A stretch of 45,791 nucleotides of DNA from UMGS1532 sp045594795 (GTDB lineage Bacteria > Bacillota > Clostridia > Oscillospirales > Acutalibacteraceae), in contig JAZNZF010000064.1 of assembly GCA_045594795.1 (NCBI GenBank), forward strand, positions 1-45,791. The letters are read 5' to 3'. Below the pieces are notes generated by a model, which saw nothing but the letters and a program-made list of their open reading frames with translations, had not been told where the DNA came from and searched no databases. The position numbers were made by a program, and so were the translations under genes. Shown here in pieces: positions 14,021 through 21,264 of this stretch; positions within the stretch are counted from its first letter, which is position 1; the number at the start of each line of letters is the position of its first letter.

Positions 14021-15583
14021 ATGAAAAAATTGCTTTGCATTAGTATTTCACTTTTATTGCTTATAACTTCATTTTCGGGTTGTGGCAATAAAAACGATAC
14101 TGCAAAAATAGAAAAACTTATTAATACCGCGTTCGAGCTAAATGGTAAGCTTAATGACCTTGACCTTAGCTCTGCTACTTCTTTATATTACAATTACGGT
14201 ACAACAAGTTATTCTATTGAAAACTCTTCCGAGCTTAAGGTACATAATATTAATGATTCTAAAAAATACGAAATGTCAGAATCCACTACCCAACACACAT
14301 CAGCATCGTCAAATGCTAATAAGTATGAGGTGTATTATAAAGATGGCTATTTTTACACAACACGCTACGGCGGTGCTTTTAAAGCCAAACTTTCGGCAAA
14401 AGCGGCCGGTGTTGACAGTATTGGGTCTCTCATAAATGTTAAGTTTTCAGATATGCGTTCGGTAGGCTTTAAAACCGAAACTAATGAAGACGCTGAAAAT
14501 GAATGGGGCAAAGGCTATACCGCAATTACCTTTACCTGTAAAAACAGTGCCTTGCAAAAATTTATTGGCCGAACAGCTGAAGACGATGCCGACGCTTACA
14601 AAGAGATTGATATTAAAAAAGGCGAAGGCGAGTATATTATTAATGCCGACGGCTATTTAGTTTACGAAAGCTTATCGGTCACCTCGGTTATAACTATTGA
14701 TGGCAGCGAGGTTACAAGCGAGATTTCAAGTAAAATAACCTATAATGATATAGGCAAAGAGGTAGACCCATATAATCCCGAAGACAAAAACTATGTAGAA
14801 ATAGATAAAATCGAGGATGTAATAGGTATTAGCTCGGCTATGTCTAACACTCTATCTTCTAACGATTACGAAATGCGAATGGATGCCGAGGCCGAAATTT
14901 TGCAAGACAAAACAAACGCAGGCTATAAGCGTACGTATATTCGCCAGCAGGATATGACGGGAAGCGAGTTTGCACAAAAAGCCATAACCACATATCTTTC
15001 TAATGGAGAAAGCGGTTCTCAGCTTGAAAGCTCGCAGTACTATACCGATGGCAGATACTATCAAATAAGTGATATGTATAGCCAAAAATTATACTGCGTT
15101 ATGGACTTTTCTAAGTTTGTAAGCGGAGTTTATATGAAAACGGGTGTATCACCTGCAAACGCATATTCGGCCGGTATGATGAAGAACATCAAATCTACAA
15201 AGACCGATAACGGTATGGTATATAGCTATAGCCTTAACCCCGATAGTGAAGACGGAATAACCTTCTTAAGTTCTATAGTAGGTCCGTACGAGAATTTTTC
15301 GGGCGACTTCTCTTCTGCAAAAGTAACCGTTAATTCCTTCAATGGCAAAATGTATGTCGATTCAAACGGCTACTACTACAAGTCAGAGGTTAGCTGTGAC
15401 TTATTGGTTAAGTTCGAGGAAGGCGACGTTGCAATGAAATTCAAACAAACCATCAATGTTGATGAAATCAACGGCGATGTTAAGTGCGAATTCCCCGATT
15501 TCAGTAAGGTTGATTACGAGCGAATGGAGCAGTCAGAACTCCTTGGCGCTTTTAGTGGTAACTCAACCTCAAGTGAGGAATAG
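14021..15583 (+). CDS. large lipoprotein of unknown function
   Basis: The 520-residue protein has a lipoprotein signal peptide (KK, hydrophobic core, lipobox FSGC with Cys21) and should be anchored to the outer face of the membrane. The rest has no membrane helix. Two regions (about residues 40-240 and 275-500) each look like a string of long beta strands: sequence such as KYEVYYKDGYFYTTRYGGAFK in the first and QYYTDGRYYQISDMYSQKLYCVMDF in the second. This suggests a tandem pair of LolA/LppX-like beta half-barrels, as in several Firmicute lipoproteins. The duplication is inferred from pattern only. No catalytic motif was seen. Confidence 0.85.
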   Translation: MKKLLCISISLLLLITSFSGCGNKNDTAKIEKLINTAFELNGKLNDLDLSSATSLYYNYGTTSYSIENSSELKVHNINDSKKYEMSESTTQHTSASSNANKYEVYYKDGYFYTTRYGGAFKAKLSAKAAGVDSIGSLINVKFSDMRSVGFKTETNEDAENEWGKGYTAITFTCKNSALQKFIGRTAEDDADAYKEIDIKKGEGEYIINADGYLVYESLSVTSVITIDGSEVTSEISSKITYNDIGKEVDPYNPEDKNYVEIDKIEDVIGISSAMSNTLSSNDYEMRMDAEAEILQDKTNAGYKRTYIRQQDMTGSEFAQKAITTYLSNGESGSQLESSQYYTDGRYYQISDMYSQKLYCVMDFSKFVSGVYMKTGVSPANAYSAGMMKNIKSTKTDNGMVYSYSLNPDSEDGITFLSSIVGPYENFSGDFSSAKVTVNSFNGKMYVDSNGYYYKSEVSCDLLVKFEEGDVAMKFKQTINVDEINGDVKCEFPDFSKVDYERMEQSELLGAFSGNSTSSEE

Positions 15584-15597
15584 TATAAAATTTTTAA

Positions 15598-15637
15598 AAA
15601 ACACTTTTACCCCTTGAAAAAAGAGCAAAAGTGTTTT
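15598..15637 (+). terminator. intrinsic terminator of the lipoprotein gene
   Basis: AAAACACTTTT (15598-15608) pairs exactly with AAAAGTGTTTT (15627-15637) around an 18-base loop. It is U-rich on the 3' side and A-rich on the 5' side. Its loop and 3' end coincide with the -35 and -10 of the next promoter. Confidence 0.75.
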
Positions 15638-15642
15638 ATTAT
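15614..15642 (+). promoter_or_regulatory. promoter of the GH94-like gene, embedded in the upstream terminator
   Basis: TTGAAA (15614-15619) in the loop of the terminator, 17 bases and TATTAT (15637-15642) in its tail make a good sigma-A promoter. Transcription would begin near 15649, 44 bases before the start codon. Confidence 0.6.
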
Positions 15643-15692
15643 ATATGAAAAGCTAAAATCGTTTTTTGCATTTAAGGAAGGAAAAAGAAAGT

Positions 15693-18212
15693 ATGACAAA
15701 ACTTGAAATACTTGAGCTAGTTGAAAAGGTGCACAGCTTCAAAAAAAACAAGGAGAACACCTTGCCTGATAATTCCTATTTTCTTGATGAGGATACCATT
15801 CTTTGTTATCCGAGAAAATATGGCATTTCCCGTTATCCATATTACAACGACGGACTTGTAATGTTTCCGAACACAAACGGAGATATCCACTGTGTAGATG
15901 GTATGTTTACCATTTTTAAAAATAACGAATATAGCGAGGAGGCGAACACTGGCTTTTTCGCAGGTGAGAAATGTGGAGACACATTTATGCCAATTTCCGT
16001 AACGGGTGCCAACTGTCAACTCTATGAAAGCAACATAGAGAGATATACCATATTCACCCCTGTGTGCGCTTATTATGTAACCGAAACCCCAAATGCAATT
16101 TACGCCGTAAGGGCTTACGTTGACAACAACAAGCATATGAGGTTCTCTCTTGCCGCCATTAACACGGGCGAAAAGCGTGAAATTTACCTTTGCGGTTTCT
16201 TTGCGCCCATGCTCGCTTGCGGTAATGTTTTTGACTTAATGGATGCGTATGTCGAGCATTTTGATTGTGGCGGATATTTTATTAAGCGTGGAAATGGAAA
16301 CGATTGTAGATGTGTCTCAGCAAATTTAGCTGTAACAGGCAATGTTACCAAAAGATATTTCACTACCGCTAAAAGAACAATATTGGGCAGAAGGGGTGCT
16401 AACCTCACAAATGCCCTTGCTTTTAAAAACGGATGCTTTGATGTAGAGGTTAAGAAAACCAATACTACCGATGTGCCTGTATTTGCAGATATGGTGCATT
16501 TCTTACTTGAAGAGGACGGATTTGCTCAGCTTGATTACGAAATGCTAGCGACCAATGACCGCAAATTAGCCTATGATTTTATAGGTACACCGATTGACAG
16601 CCAAAAGGATGAGATTGCCTTAGCTGAGCACAAAGCGGCAGAAAGAAAACCCTTCGAGTGCACCAATATAAAATTTGGCGATTGGCACAACGATAATCTG
16701 CACAGTGAGGTTATTAGCAAATTCCTCAAGTGTGTTCAGCGTCAGGTAAGCCTTTGTGCTTTAGGAAAAAATTATGTAGGACCACATCTTGGTATACGCG
16801 ATGTTTTCCAGCAACTTGAAAGCGCACTTATCTGGCAGCCCAAAGAAGCTCGCGCTCAGATTGTCCGCGTGTTAGACTGTATGTTGGATGACGGCAGAGC
16901 ACCGCGTCAAATTTCCTTTCCCTCTAAGGATAATCCTACTCCCGCATTTGACCTACGTCCATTTATAGACCAAGGCTTCTGGATAATTGCTACTCTGCAT
17001 ACATACTTAGCATTTACCAATGATTTTTCTATTTTAGACGAGATTTGCGGTTACTTTAAAGCAGAAAATGGATATCAATGGGGCGGAAGAACTCCCCGAA
17101 GCGAGCTGAGAGATTCGGTGCTTGACCATTTAATCAGAATAACCGATTTCCTTGTATCAAATGTAGACGATAAAACCCACTGCGTTCACGCACTTTACGG
17201 TGACTGGAACGATGCGCTTAACGGCTTAGGCAAAACAAAGCACTCTGACAGGGATTTTGGCGACGGTGTAAGCATTATGGCTACGCTTCAGCTATATTTG
17301 TCGCTTGAGCAAATGTCCGAAATTCTCACAAAAACAGGTAAGCATACCGATATCGCCCAAAAATATCGTAGTGTTCGTGCCTCAATATCTGAAGGCGTAA
17401 TTAAAAACGCTTTGGTTCACGGCGAGGACGGCACAACCCGTATGGTTCACGGTTGGGGTGAAGATATGGCTTACTTTGTTGGTAGCTATAATGATTATGA
17501 CTCACAGTCGCGTCTTAGCCTTACCGCGAATGCATACTGTGCAATTTCGGGTATTATTAATGAGTTTGCTAAATACAAGGACGATATTGCAAAAAACATT
17601 TTATCCCTCGACTCTAAATGTGGGCTTCTTACCTTTGACAAACCGTTTTTAGACGGTGCTGACAAGGTTGGTAGAATTTGCTACATAACACCCGGAACGT
17701 TCGAAAATTCCTGTGCTTATGTTCATGCGGGAACATTCGGTATAATGGCACTCTTCCTTATGGGATATTCGCATGATGCTTGGCGTTTACTTGAAAAAGC
17801 AATGGTTATAAGCCACGATAACCCCACCCGCACCACCTTGGTTATGCCGAATTCTTACTGTGATTCAGAAGAATACAGCATCGACGGTGATTCTACGGGC
17901 GACTGGTACACAGGTAGTGGTACGGTGCTAATTAAGGAGATTATAAAATGCGGTTTCGGTATTGAGCCAACACTTTCGTCTCTTAAAATTTCACCTGCTG
18001 ATTATTTCCCCTGTAATAATGCTGAGATTACTCTTAAGCTTAAGGGTTGTGACCTTTGCATAAGGTATGAAAATCGCAATGAGGGTGTACGCAAAATTTA
18101 TTTTGGCAACAAAGAATTACCTCTCACTTTTGACAGCGTGCGCAATAACTATTACGCAGAAATAGTTGATAATGAGTTGCTCGCAAAAACCGAAATTTTG
18201 ATTACCGATTAA
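15693..18212 (+). CDS. GH94-like glycoside phosphorylase
   Basis: The 839-residue protein has the glycosyltransferase-36/GH94 architecture: an N-terminal beta-sandwich (to about residue 290), a linker, an (alpha/alpha)6 catalytic barrel and a small C-terminal beta domain. Barrel motifs include NYVGPHLGIRDVFQQLESA and GDWND at 503-507; the WND aspartate matches the general acid of cellobiose and chitobiose phosphorylases. The family splits beta-glucosides with phosphate to give a sugar-1-phosphate. No signal peptide is present, as expected for a cytoplasmic phosphorylase. ATG 15693 has AAGGAAGG 11 bases upstream; a TTG 27 bases earlier is rejected. The neighbours give no hint of substrate: no transporter or sugar regulator adjoins it. 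It has a promoter and terminator of its own. Confidence 0.85.
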   Translation: MTKLEILELVEKVHSFKKNKENTLPDNSYFLDEDTILCYPRKYGISRYPYYNDGLVMFPNTNGDIHCVDGMFTIFKNNEYSEEANTGFFAGEKCGDTFMPISVTGANCQLYESNIERYTIFTPVCAYYVTETPNAIYAVRAYVDNNKHMRFSLAAINTGEKREIYLCGFFAPMLACGNVFDLMDAYVEHFDCGGYFIKRGNGNDCRCVSANLAVTGNVTKRYFTTAKRTILGRRGANLTNALAFKNGCFDVEVKKTNTTDVPVFADMVHFLLEEDGFAQLDYEMLATNDRKLAYDFIGTPIDSQKDEIALAEHKAAERKPFECTNIKFGDWHNDNLHSEVISKFLKCVQRQVSLCALGKNYVGPHLGIRDVFQQLESALIWQPKEARAQIVRVLDCMLDDGRAPRQISFPSKDNPTPAFDLRPFIDQGFWIIATLHTYLAFTNDFSILDEICGYFKAENGYQWGGRTPRSELRDSVLDHLIRITDFLVSNVDDKTHCVHALYGDWNDALNGLGKTKHSDRDFGDGVSIMATLQLYLSLEQMSEILTKTGKHTDIAQKYRSVRASISEGVIKNALVHGEDGTTRMVHGWGEDMAYFVGSYNDYDSQSRLSLTANAYCAISGIINEFAKYKDDIAKNILSLDSKCGLLTFDKPFLDGADKVGRICYITPGTFENSCAYVHAGTFGIMALFLMGYSHDAWRLLEKAMVISHDNPTRTTLVMPNSYCDSEEYSIDGDSTGDWYTGSGTVLIKEIIKCGFGIEPTLSSLKISPADYFPCNNAEITLKLKGCDLCIRYENRNEGVRKIYFGNKELPLTFDSVRNNYYAEIVDNELLAKTEILITD

Positions 18213-18234
18213 ATTAATAACTATAGGTATTATT

Positions 18235-18271
18235 AAAAAGCGTTTCCGATATTAAACGGAAGCGCTTTTTT
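18235..18271 (+). terminator. intrinsic terminator after the GH94-like gene
   Basis: A 14-bp stem (18235-18248 with 18257-18270, one G-U) has an 8-base loop, an AAAAA lead and a TTTTTT tail. It can work on either strand. Confidence 0.92.
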
Positions 18272-18306
18272 ACTATAATTTTGTGTAGAAAATAAAGCCA
18301 TGCTTC

Positions 18307-18335
18307 TTGACATTTCAAAGTTCTAATAGTATAAT
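18307..18335 (+). promoter_or_regulatory. consensus sigma-A promoter of the AbrB-ABC unit
   Basis: TTGACA (18307-18312), exactly 17 bases and TATAAT (18330-18335) match the consensus at all twelve positions. Transcription should start near 18342, so any control of this unit must come from a repressor or from the leader. Confidence 0.9.
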
Positions 18336-18377
18336 TGGTATGAAAAGTATAACTTGTATGAATTTGGAGGATTTAAA

Positions 18378-18578
18378 ATGGCAAAGGATAAATTTGTTGG
18401 CATAAGCAAAGTTGGCGAAAAGGGTCAAATTGTAATTCCTAAAGAAGCAAGGGATATGTTCGATATTAAATCAGGTGATTCAATTATAGTGCTTTGCGAT
18501 AAGCAAAGAGGCATTGCACTACTTAAAGCCGATAAAATAGAAGGCTTGGCAGACAAGGTGTTCACTAAGGGAGAATAA
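18378..18578 (+). CDS. AbrB/MazE/SpoVT family DNA-binding protein
   Basis: The 66-residue protein is little more than a swapped-hairpin AbrB domain: VGISKVGEKGQIVIPKEARD, then FDIKSGDSIIVLCDKQRGIAL. Such proteins bind DNA as dimers and often repress their own operon. ATG 18378 follows GGAGG by 7 bases. It is the first gene of a tight unit, 4 bases before the ABC ATPase. A role as local repressor of the exporter is inferred from position and family. There is no toxin partner here, so a MazE-type antitoxin role is unlikely. Confidence 0.93.
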   Translation: MAKDKFVGISKVGEKGQIVIPKEARDMFDIKSGDSIIVLCDKQRGIALLKADKIEGLADKVFTKGE

Positions 18579-18582
18579 TATT

Positions 18583-19317
18583 ATGCTATCTATTGAAACG
18601 GTTAATTTAACTAAAAGGTATAAAGATAAAACCGTTGTTAACGGAATAAATTTAAAAGTAAAACAAGGCGAGCTATTTGCTTTGCTTGGTACAAACGGGG
18701 CTGGCAAAACTACAACGATAAAAATGCTATCCACCCTTATTTTAGCAACCGAGGGCGAAATCAAGTTTAACGGGCTTGATATAAATAAAGATAGGCAAAA
18801 AATAAAAGAGATACTAAATGTATCTCCGCAAGAAACGGCTATTGCTCCTAATCTTTCTGTTAAAGAAAATTTAGAGTTTATGGCAGGCGTGTATCAAATA
18901 AAAAACAAAGAAGAAAAACTAAAAGAACTGATAGCAGCGTTTAAATTAGAAGACGTAATAAAGCAAAAAGCTAAAACCTTATCGGGTGGGTGGCAAAGAC
19001 GTCTGTCTATTGCAATATCTTTAATCAACGAACCTAAAATCTTGTTTTTAGATGAACCAACCTTGGGACTCGATGTAATTGCCAGAAAAGAACTGTGGTC
19101 GATTATAGAAAAGTTAAAAGGAAAAATTACAATAATCTTAACCACACACTATATGGAGGAAGCTGAAAAACTTTCAGACAGAATTGGAGTTATGGCGAAC
19201 GGAAAATTAATAGCGGTTGGAACAGCTGCTGAGCTTGTCAAGAAAACAGGGGCAGAAAGCTTTGAAGAGGCATTTGTAAAAATAGCAACGGGGGAAGACG
19301 GCTATGAGAATTTTTAA
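18583..19317 (+). CDS. ABC-2 type exporter, ATP-binding protein
   Basis: The 244-residue protein is an ABC ATPase with Walker A GTNGAGKT (36-43), signature LSGGW (133-137) and Walker B ILFLDEP (153-159). LGLD (D-loop) and the H-loop TTHYMEE follow. Its closest recognisable group is the CcmA/DrrA exporter family for drugs, peptides or lipids. The following permease gene overlaps it by 14 bases, so the two surely form one transporter. The substrate is unknown. Confidence 0.95.
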   Translation: MLSIETVNLTKRYKDKTVVNGINLKVKQGELFALLGTNGAGKTTTIKMLSTLILATEGEIKFNGLDINKDRQKIKEILNVSPQETAIAPNLSVKENLEFMAGVYQIKNKEEKLKELIAAFKLEDVIKQKAKTLSGGWQRRLSIAISLINEPKILFLDEPTLGLDVIARKELWSIIEKLKGKITIILTTHYMEEAEKLSDRIGVMANGKLIAVGTAAELVKKTGAESFEEAFVKIATGEDGYENF

Positions 19318-20035
19318 TTTTGCAAATCGAAACTTCAAGGAATTAATAAGAGACCCTCTAAGCATAGTTTTTTCTTTGCTGCTACCGCTGTTTTTACTGT
19401 TCGTATTTCAACAAATAAATATCCCGAGTGAAAACTATGAGTTAGAAAACTTTACACCCGGAATAGTTGTATTTGGCTTCTCTTTTATAACCCTGTTCAC
19501 TGCAATGCTTGTAAGTAAGGATAGAACATCCTCGCTTCTTATTAGGTTAGGAATAAGTCCGATGCAACCGATGGAATATATCTGGGGATATATGTTATCA
19601 ATCATTCCGCTAATATTAGTACAAAACATATTGTTCTTTCTGCTTGCTTTTGCACTTGGACTGAAATTTAACGTGGGCGTAATTGGGGCAATCCTTGTGT
19701 CTTTAATAGTATCTGTTCTTTTTATAGCAGTAGGAATAATAATTGGGAGCTTCTGTACCGAAAAAGCATCCTCGGGTATTTCAAGTATGATAGTTCAATT
19801 AGTTTGTTTTACAAGCGGGATGTATTTTCCAAAAGAACTATTGGGCAACGGGTTTGCAAGGGTTTGTGAGTATTTGCCTTTTGAATCGTGTGTTACAGTG
19901 ATTAAAGGTATAATGAACACCGATACTTCAATTATTACAAACAGAAACATAATTGTGCTTAGCATTTATATAACCATCGTTTTTGCCTTAGCAGTAATGA
20001 TATTTAAAAAGAAAATGCTTAGCGACAATAAGTAA
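19304..20035 (+). CDS. ABC-2 type transporter permease
   Basis: The 243-residue membrane protein has the ABC-2 layout. A short N-terminal cytoplasmic helix (NFANRNFKELIRDPLSIVFSLLLPLFLL) leads into the first membrane helix. Five further hydrophobic segments follow, and the conserved late segment MYFPKELLGNGFARVCEYLPF is typical of ABC-2 permeases. ATG 19304 lies inside the ATPase gene. A homodimer with two ATPase subunits is the expected complex. It is probably an exporter of a small hydrophobic compound or peptide. Confidence 0.93.
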   Translation: MRIFNFANRNFKELIRDPLSIVFSLLLPLFLLFVFQQINIPSENYELENFTPGIVVFGFSFITLFTAMLVSKDRTSSLLIRLGISPMQPMEYIWGYMLSIIPLILVQNILFFLLAFALGLKFNVGVIGAILVSLIVSVLFIAVGIIIGSFCTEKASSGISSMIVQLVCFTSGMYFPKELLGNGFARVCEYLPFESCVTVIKGIMNTDTSIITNRNIIVLSIYITIVFALAVMIFKKKMLSDNK

Positions 20036-20038
20036 TAA

Positions 20039-20067
20039 AAAGCAGCTACATTTAAAGTAGCTGCTTT
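20039..20067. terminator. bidirectional terminator between convergent genes
   Basis: AAAGCAGCTAC (20039-20049) pairs with GTAGCTGCTTT (20057-20067), 11 bp around a 7-base loop. A-rich and T-rich flanks let it serve both the ABC unit (+) and the lipoprotein gene (-). Confidence 0.85.
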
Positions 20068-20072
20068 GCTGT

Positions 20073-20717
20073 TTATTTACTTGCCGTATCAGTATTTTCT
20101 GCTTTATAGTCCTTATCAAACCAATCGGGATAATAAAGGTTATTAACCTTATCATCTACGCTTTTGCTATATACAAGCTCGCCGCCTACAGTGTCAAGCA
20201 GTGCTGCGCTTTTATCTAAATACTTATTCAAAGTAGCAACAAACTCGTTTGCTTCGTTGTACTTGTCTCCGTCCTTTGTAACCTGTTCTTTAGTGAAGGT
20301 TATTTTTTCGTGGATTTCATTGATAGGCTCTGTTTTTTCGGTGTCTTCGTTATATTCAAGGTAGAACACTGCATATTCAATAGTAGTGGTATCTCCGTCT
20401 ACAGTGGGTTTCCATACAAGCAGGTCAAAATTGCCACCCTTTTTACAAATGTAAATACCTTTGTAGTCTTCTTCTTTTGTGCCTGCAACATCTTTCCATA
20501 ACAGCACGTCGCGGTCCTTACTGTCTTTGGTATAAACCTTAACGTATGCCTCGCCTTTATCGGCGTCGTCAATGTTGGTAATTATTCTGTCTTTATTACC
20601 ATCGTGTGTTACATCGGCAAGAAAAGCAATTTTCTCAAGAGCAGGTTTTTTAGAAGCGCAGCCACCGAGCAAGGTAATGCATACAAGTGCAAGCGCAATA
20701 AGTTTAATAGATTTCAT
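20073..20717 (-). CDS. lipoprotein of unknown function
   Basis: The 214-residue protein has a clear lipoprotein signal (KSIK, hydrophobic core, lipobox LGGC with Cys20). The mature part begins with IAFLADVTHDGNKDRIITNID. The D-x-T-x-D-G-x-x-D spacing resembles calcium-binding loops of FG-GAP/VCBS-like repeats. Beta-rich segments then report a quantity (VKVYTKDSK, NFDLLVWKPTVDG). There is no catalytic motif. It has a good ribosome site (AAGGAG) and its own promoter, and it is the only supported gene on the - strand. Confidence 0.85.
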   Translation of the reverse strand: MKSIKLIALALVCITLLGGCASKKPALEKIAFLADVTHDGNKDRIITNIDDADKGEAYVKVYTKDSKDRDVLLWKDVAGTKEEDYKGIYICKKGGNFDLLVWKPTVDGDTTTIEYAVFYLEYNEDTEKTEPINEIHEKITFTKEQVTKDGDKYNEANEFVATLNKYLDKSAALLDTVGGELVYSKSVDDKVNNLYYPDWFDKDYKAENTDTASK

Positions 20718-20747
20718 ATAAATTCTCCTTGTAATTATTATATATGT

Positions 20748-20776
20748 ATTGTATCATATAAATTAGTTTCAGTAAA
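20748..20776 (-). promoter_or_regulatory. promoter of the minus-strand lipoprotein gene
   Basis: Read on the - strand: TTTACT (20776-20771), 17 bases, then TACAAT (20753-20748) with a TG one base upstream, an extended -10. It lies back to back with the acpP promoter. Confidence 0.6.
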
Positions 20777-20803
20777 TAGTTTTTATAAAAAATAAAAAAA
20801 GTA

Positions 20804-20832
20804 TTGACAAAATTCTCAATAAACAATATCAT
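20804..20832 (+). promoter_or_regulatory. promoter of acpP
   Basis: A perfect TTGACA (20804-20809), a 17-base spacer and TATCAT (20827-20832). The start of transcription should fall near 20839, leaving a leader of about 59 bases. Confidence 0.85.
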
Positions 20833-20837
20833 ATTGT
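20823..20837. promoter_or_regulatory. palindrome over the acpP -10 box (possible operator)
   Basis: ACAATAT C ATATTGT is an odd-length perfect inverted repeat (7-bp arms). It completely covers the -10 box, a position where a bound dimer would block RNA polymerase. It does not match the FapR consensus as I know it. Confidence 0.5.
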
Positions 20838-20897
20838 ATGTAGACGCGTGTGTTTGCGTTTAACATATCATTCATTTTATTTAAAAGGAAGGTATTT

Positions 20898-21125
20898 ATG
20901 GTTTTTGAAAAGGTTAAAAACATTCTTGCCGAACAGTTAGAGGTTTCGGAAGATAAAATTACTATGGATTCTATGATTGCTGACGACCTTGGCGCAGATA
21001 GTCTTGATGTTGTCGACCTGCTTATGTCTTTGGAAGACGAGTTTGAAATCGAAATTCCCGACGAAGAGATTGAAAACATCAAAACAGTTGGTAATCTTGT
21101 AAACTACATAGAAAATAACAAGTAA
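20898..21125 (+). CDS. acpP: acyl carrier protein
   Basis: ACP carries growing acyl chains on a phosphopantetheine arm in fatty acid synthesis. The 75-residue acidic protein has the modification motif DSL with Ser35 (GADSLDVVDLLMSLEDEF). ATG 20898 is preceded by AAGGAAGG. No fab, plsX or rnc gene adjoins it, and it is bounded by its own promoter and terminator, so it is transcribed alone. Length and motif fit primary-metabolism ACP, but a specialised ACP cannot be excluded. Confidence 0.96.
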   Translation: MVFEKVKNILAEQLEVSEDKITMDSMIADDLGADSLDVVDLLMSLEDEFEIEIPDEEIENIKTVGNLVNYIENNK

Positions 21126-21138
21126 TAAAAACCATTTC

Positions 21139-21170
21139 CCCCACAGTGCTACGCTGTGGGGCTGTTTTTT
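21139..21170 (+). terminator. intrinsic terminator after acpP
   Basis: CCCCACAG (21139-21146) pairs with CTGTGGGG (21154-21161), with a 7-base loop, and is followed by TTTTTT (21165-21170). Confidence 0.93.
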
Positions 21171-21196
21171 ACCATAAAATAAATATGTTTTTTGTC

Positions 21197-21225
21197 TTGA
21201 AATTATCATTCATATATAATATAAT
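21197..21225 (+). promoter_or_regulatory. promoter of proS
   Basis: TTGAAA (21197-21202), 17 bases and TATAAT (21220-21225). A second TATAAT at 21215-21220 is too close to the -35. The predicted leader is only about 33 bases, which leaves no room for a T-box. Confidence 0.7.
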
Positions 21226-21264
21226 AAGATGTAATGTTATTTATTTTTAGAAAGAGGCACTTTT

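Noticed and set aside
21171..21264. T-box leader ahead of proS
   Set aside because: Only about 95 bases separate the acpP terminator from proS, the promoter uses part of them, and no T-box sequence (such as TGGNACCGCG) is visible.
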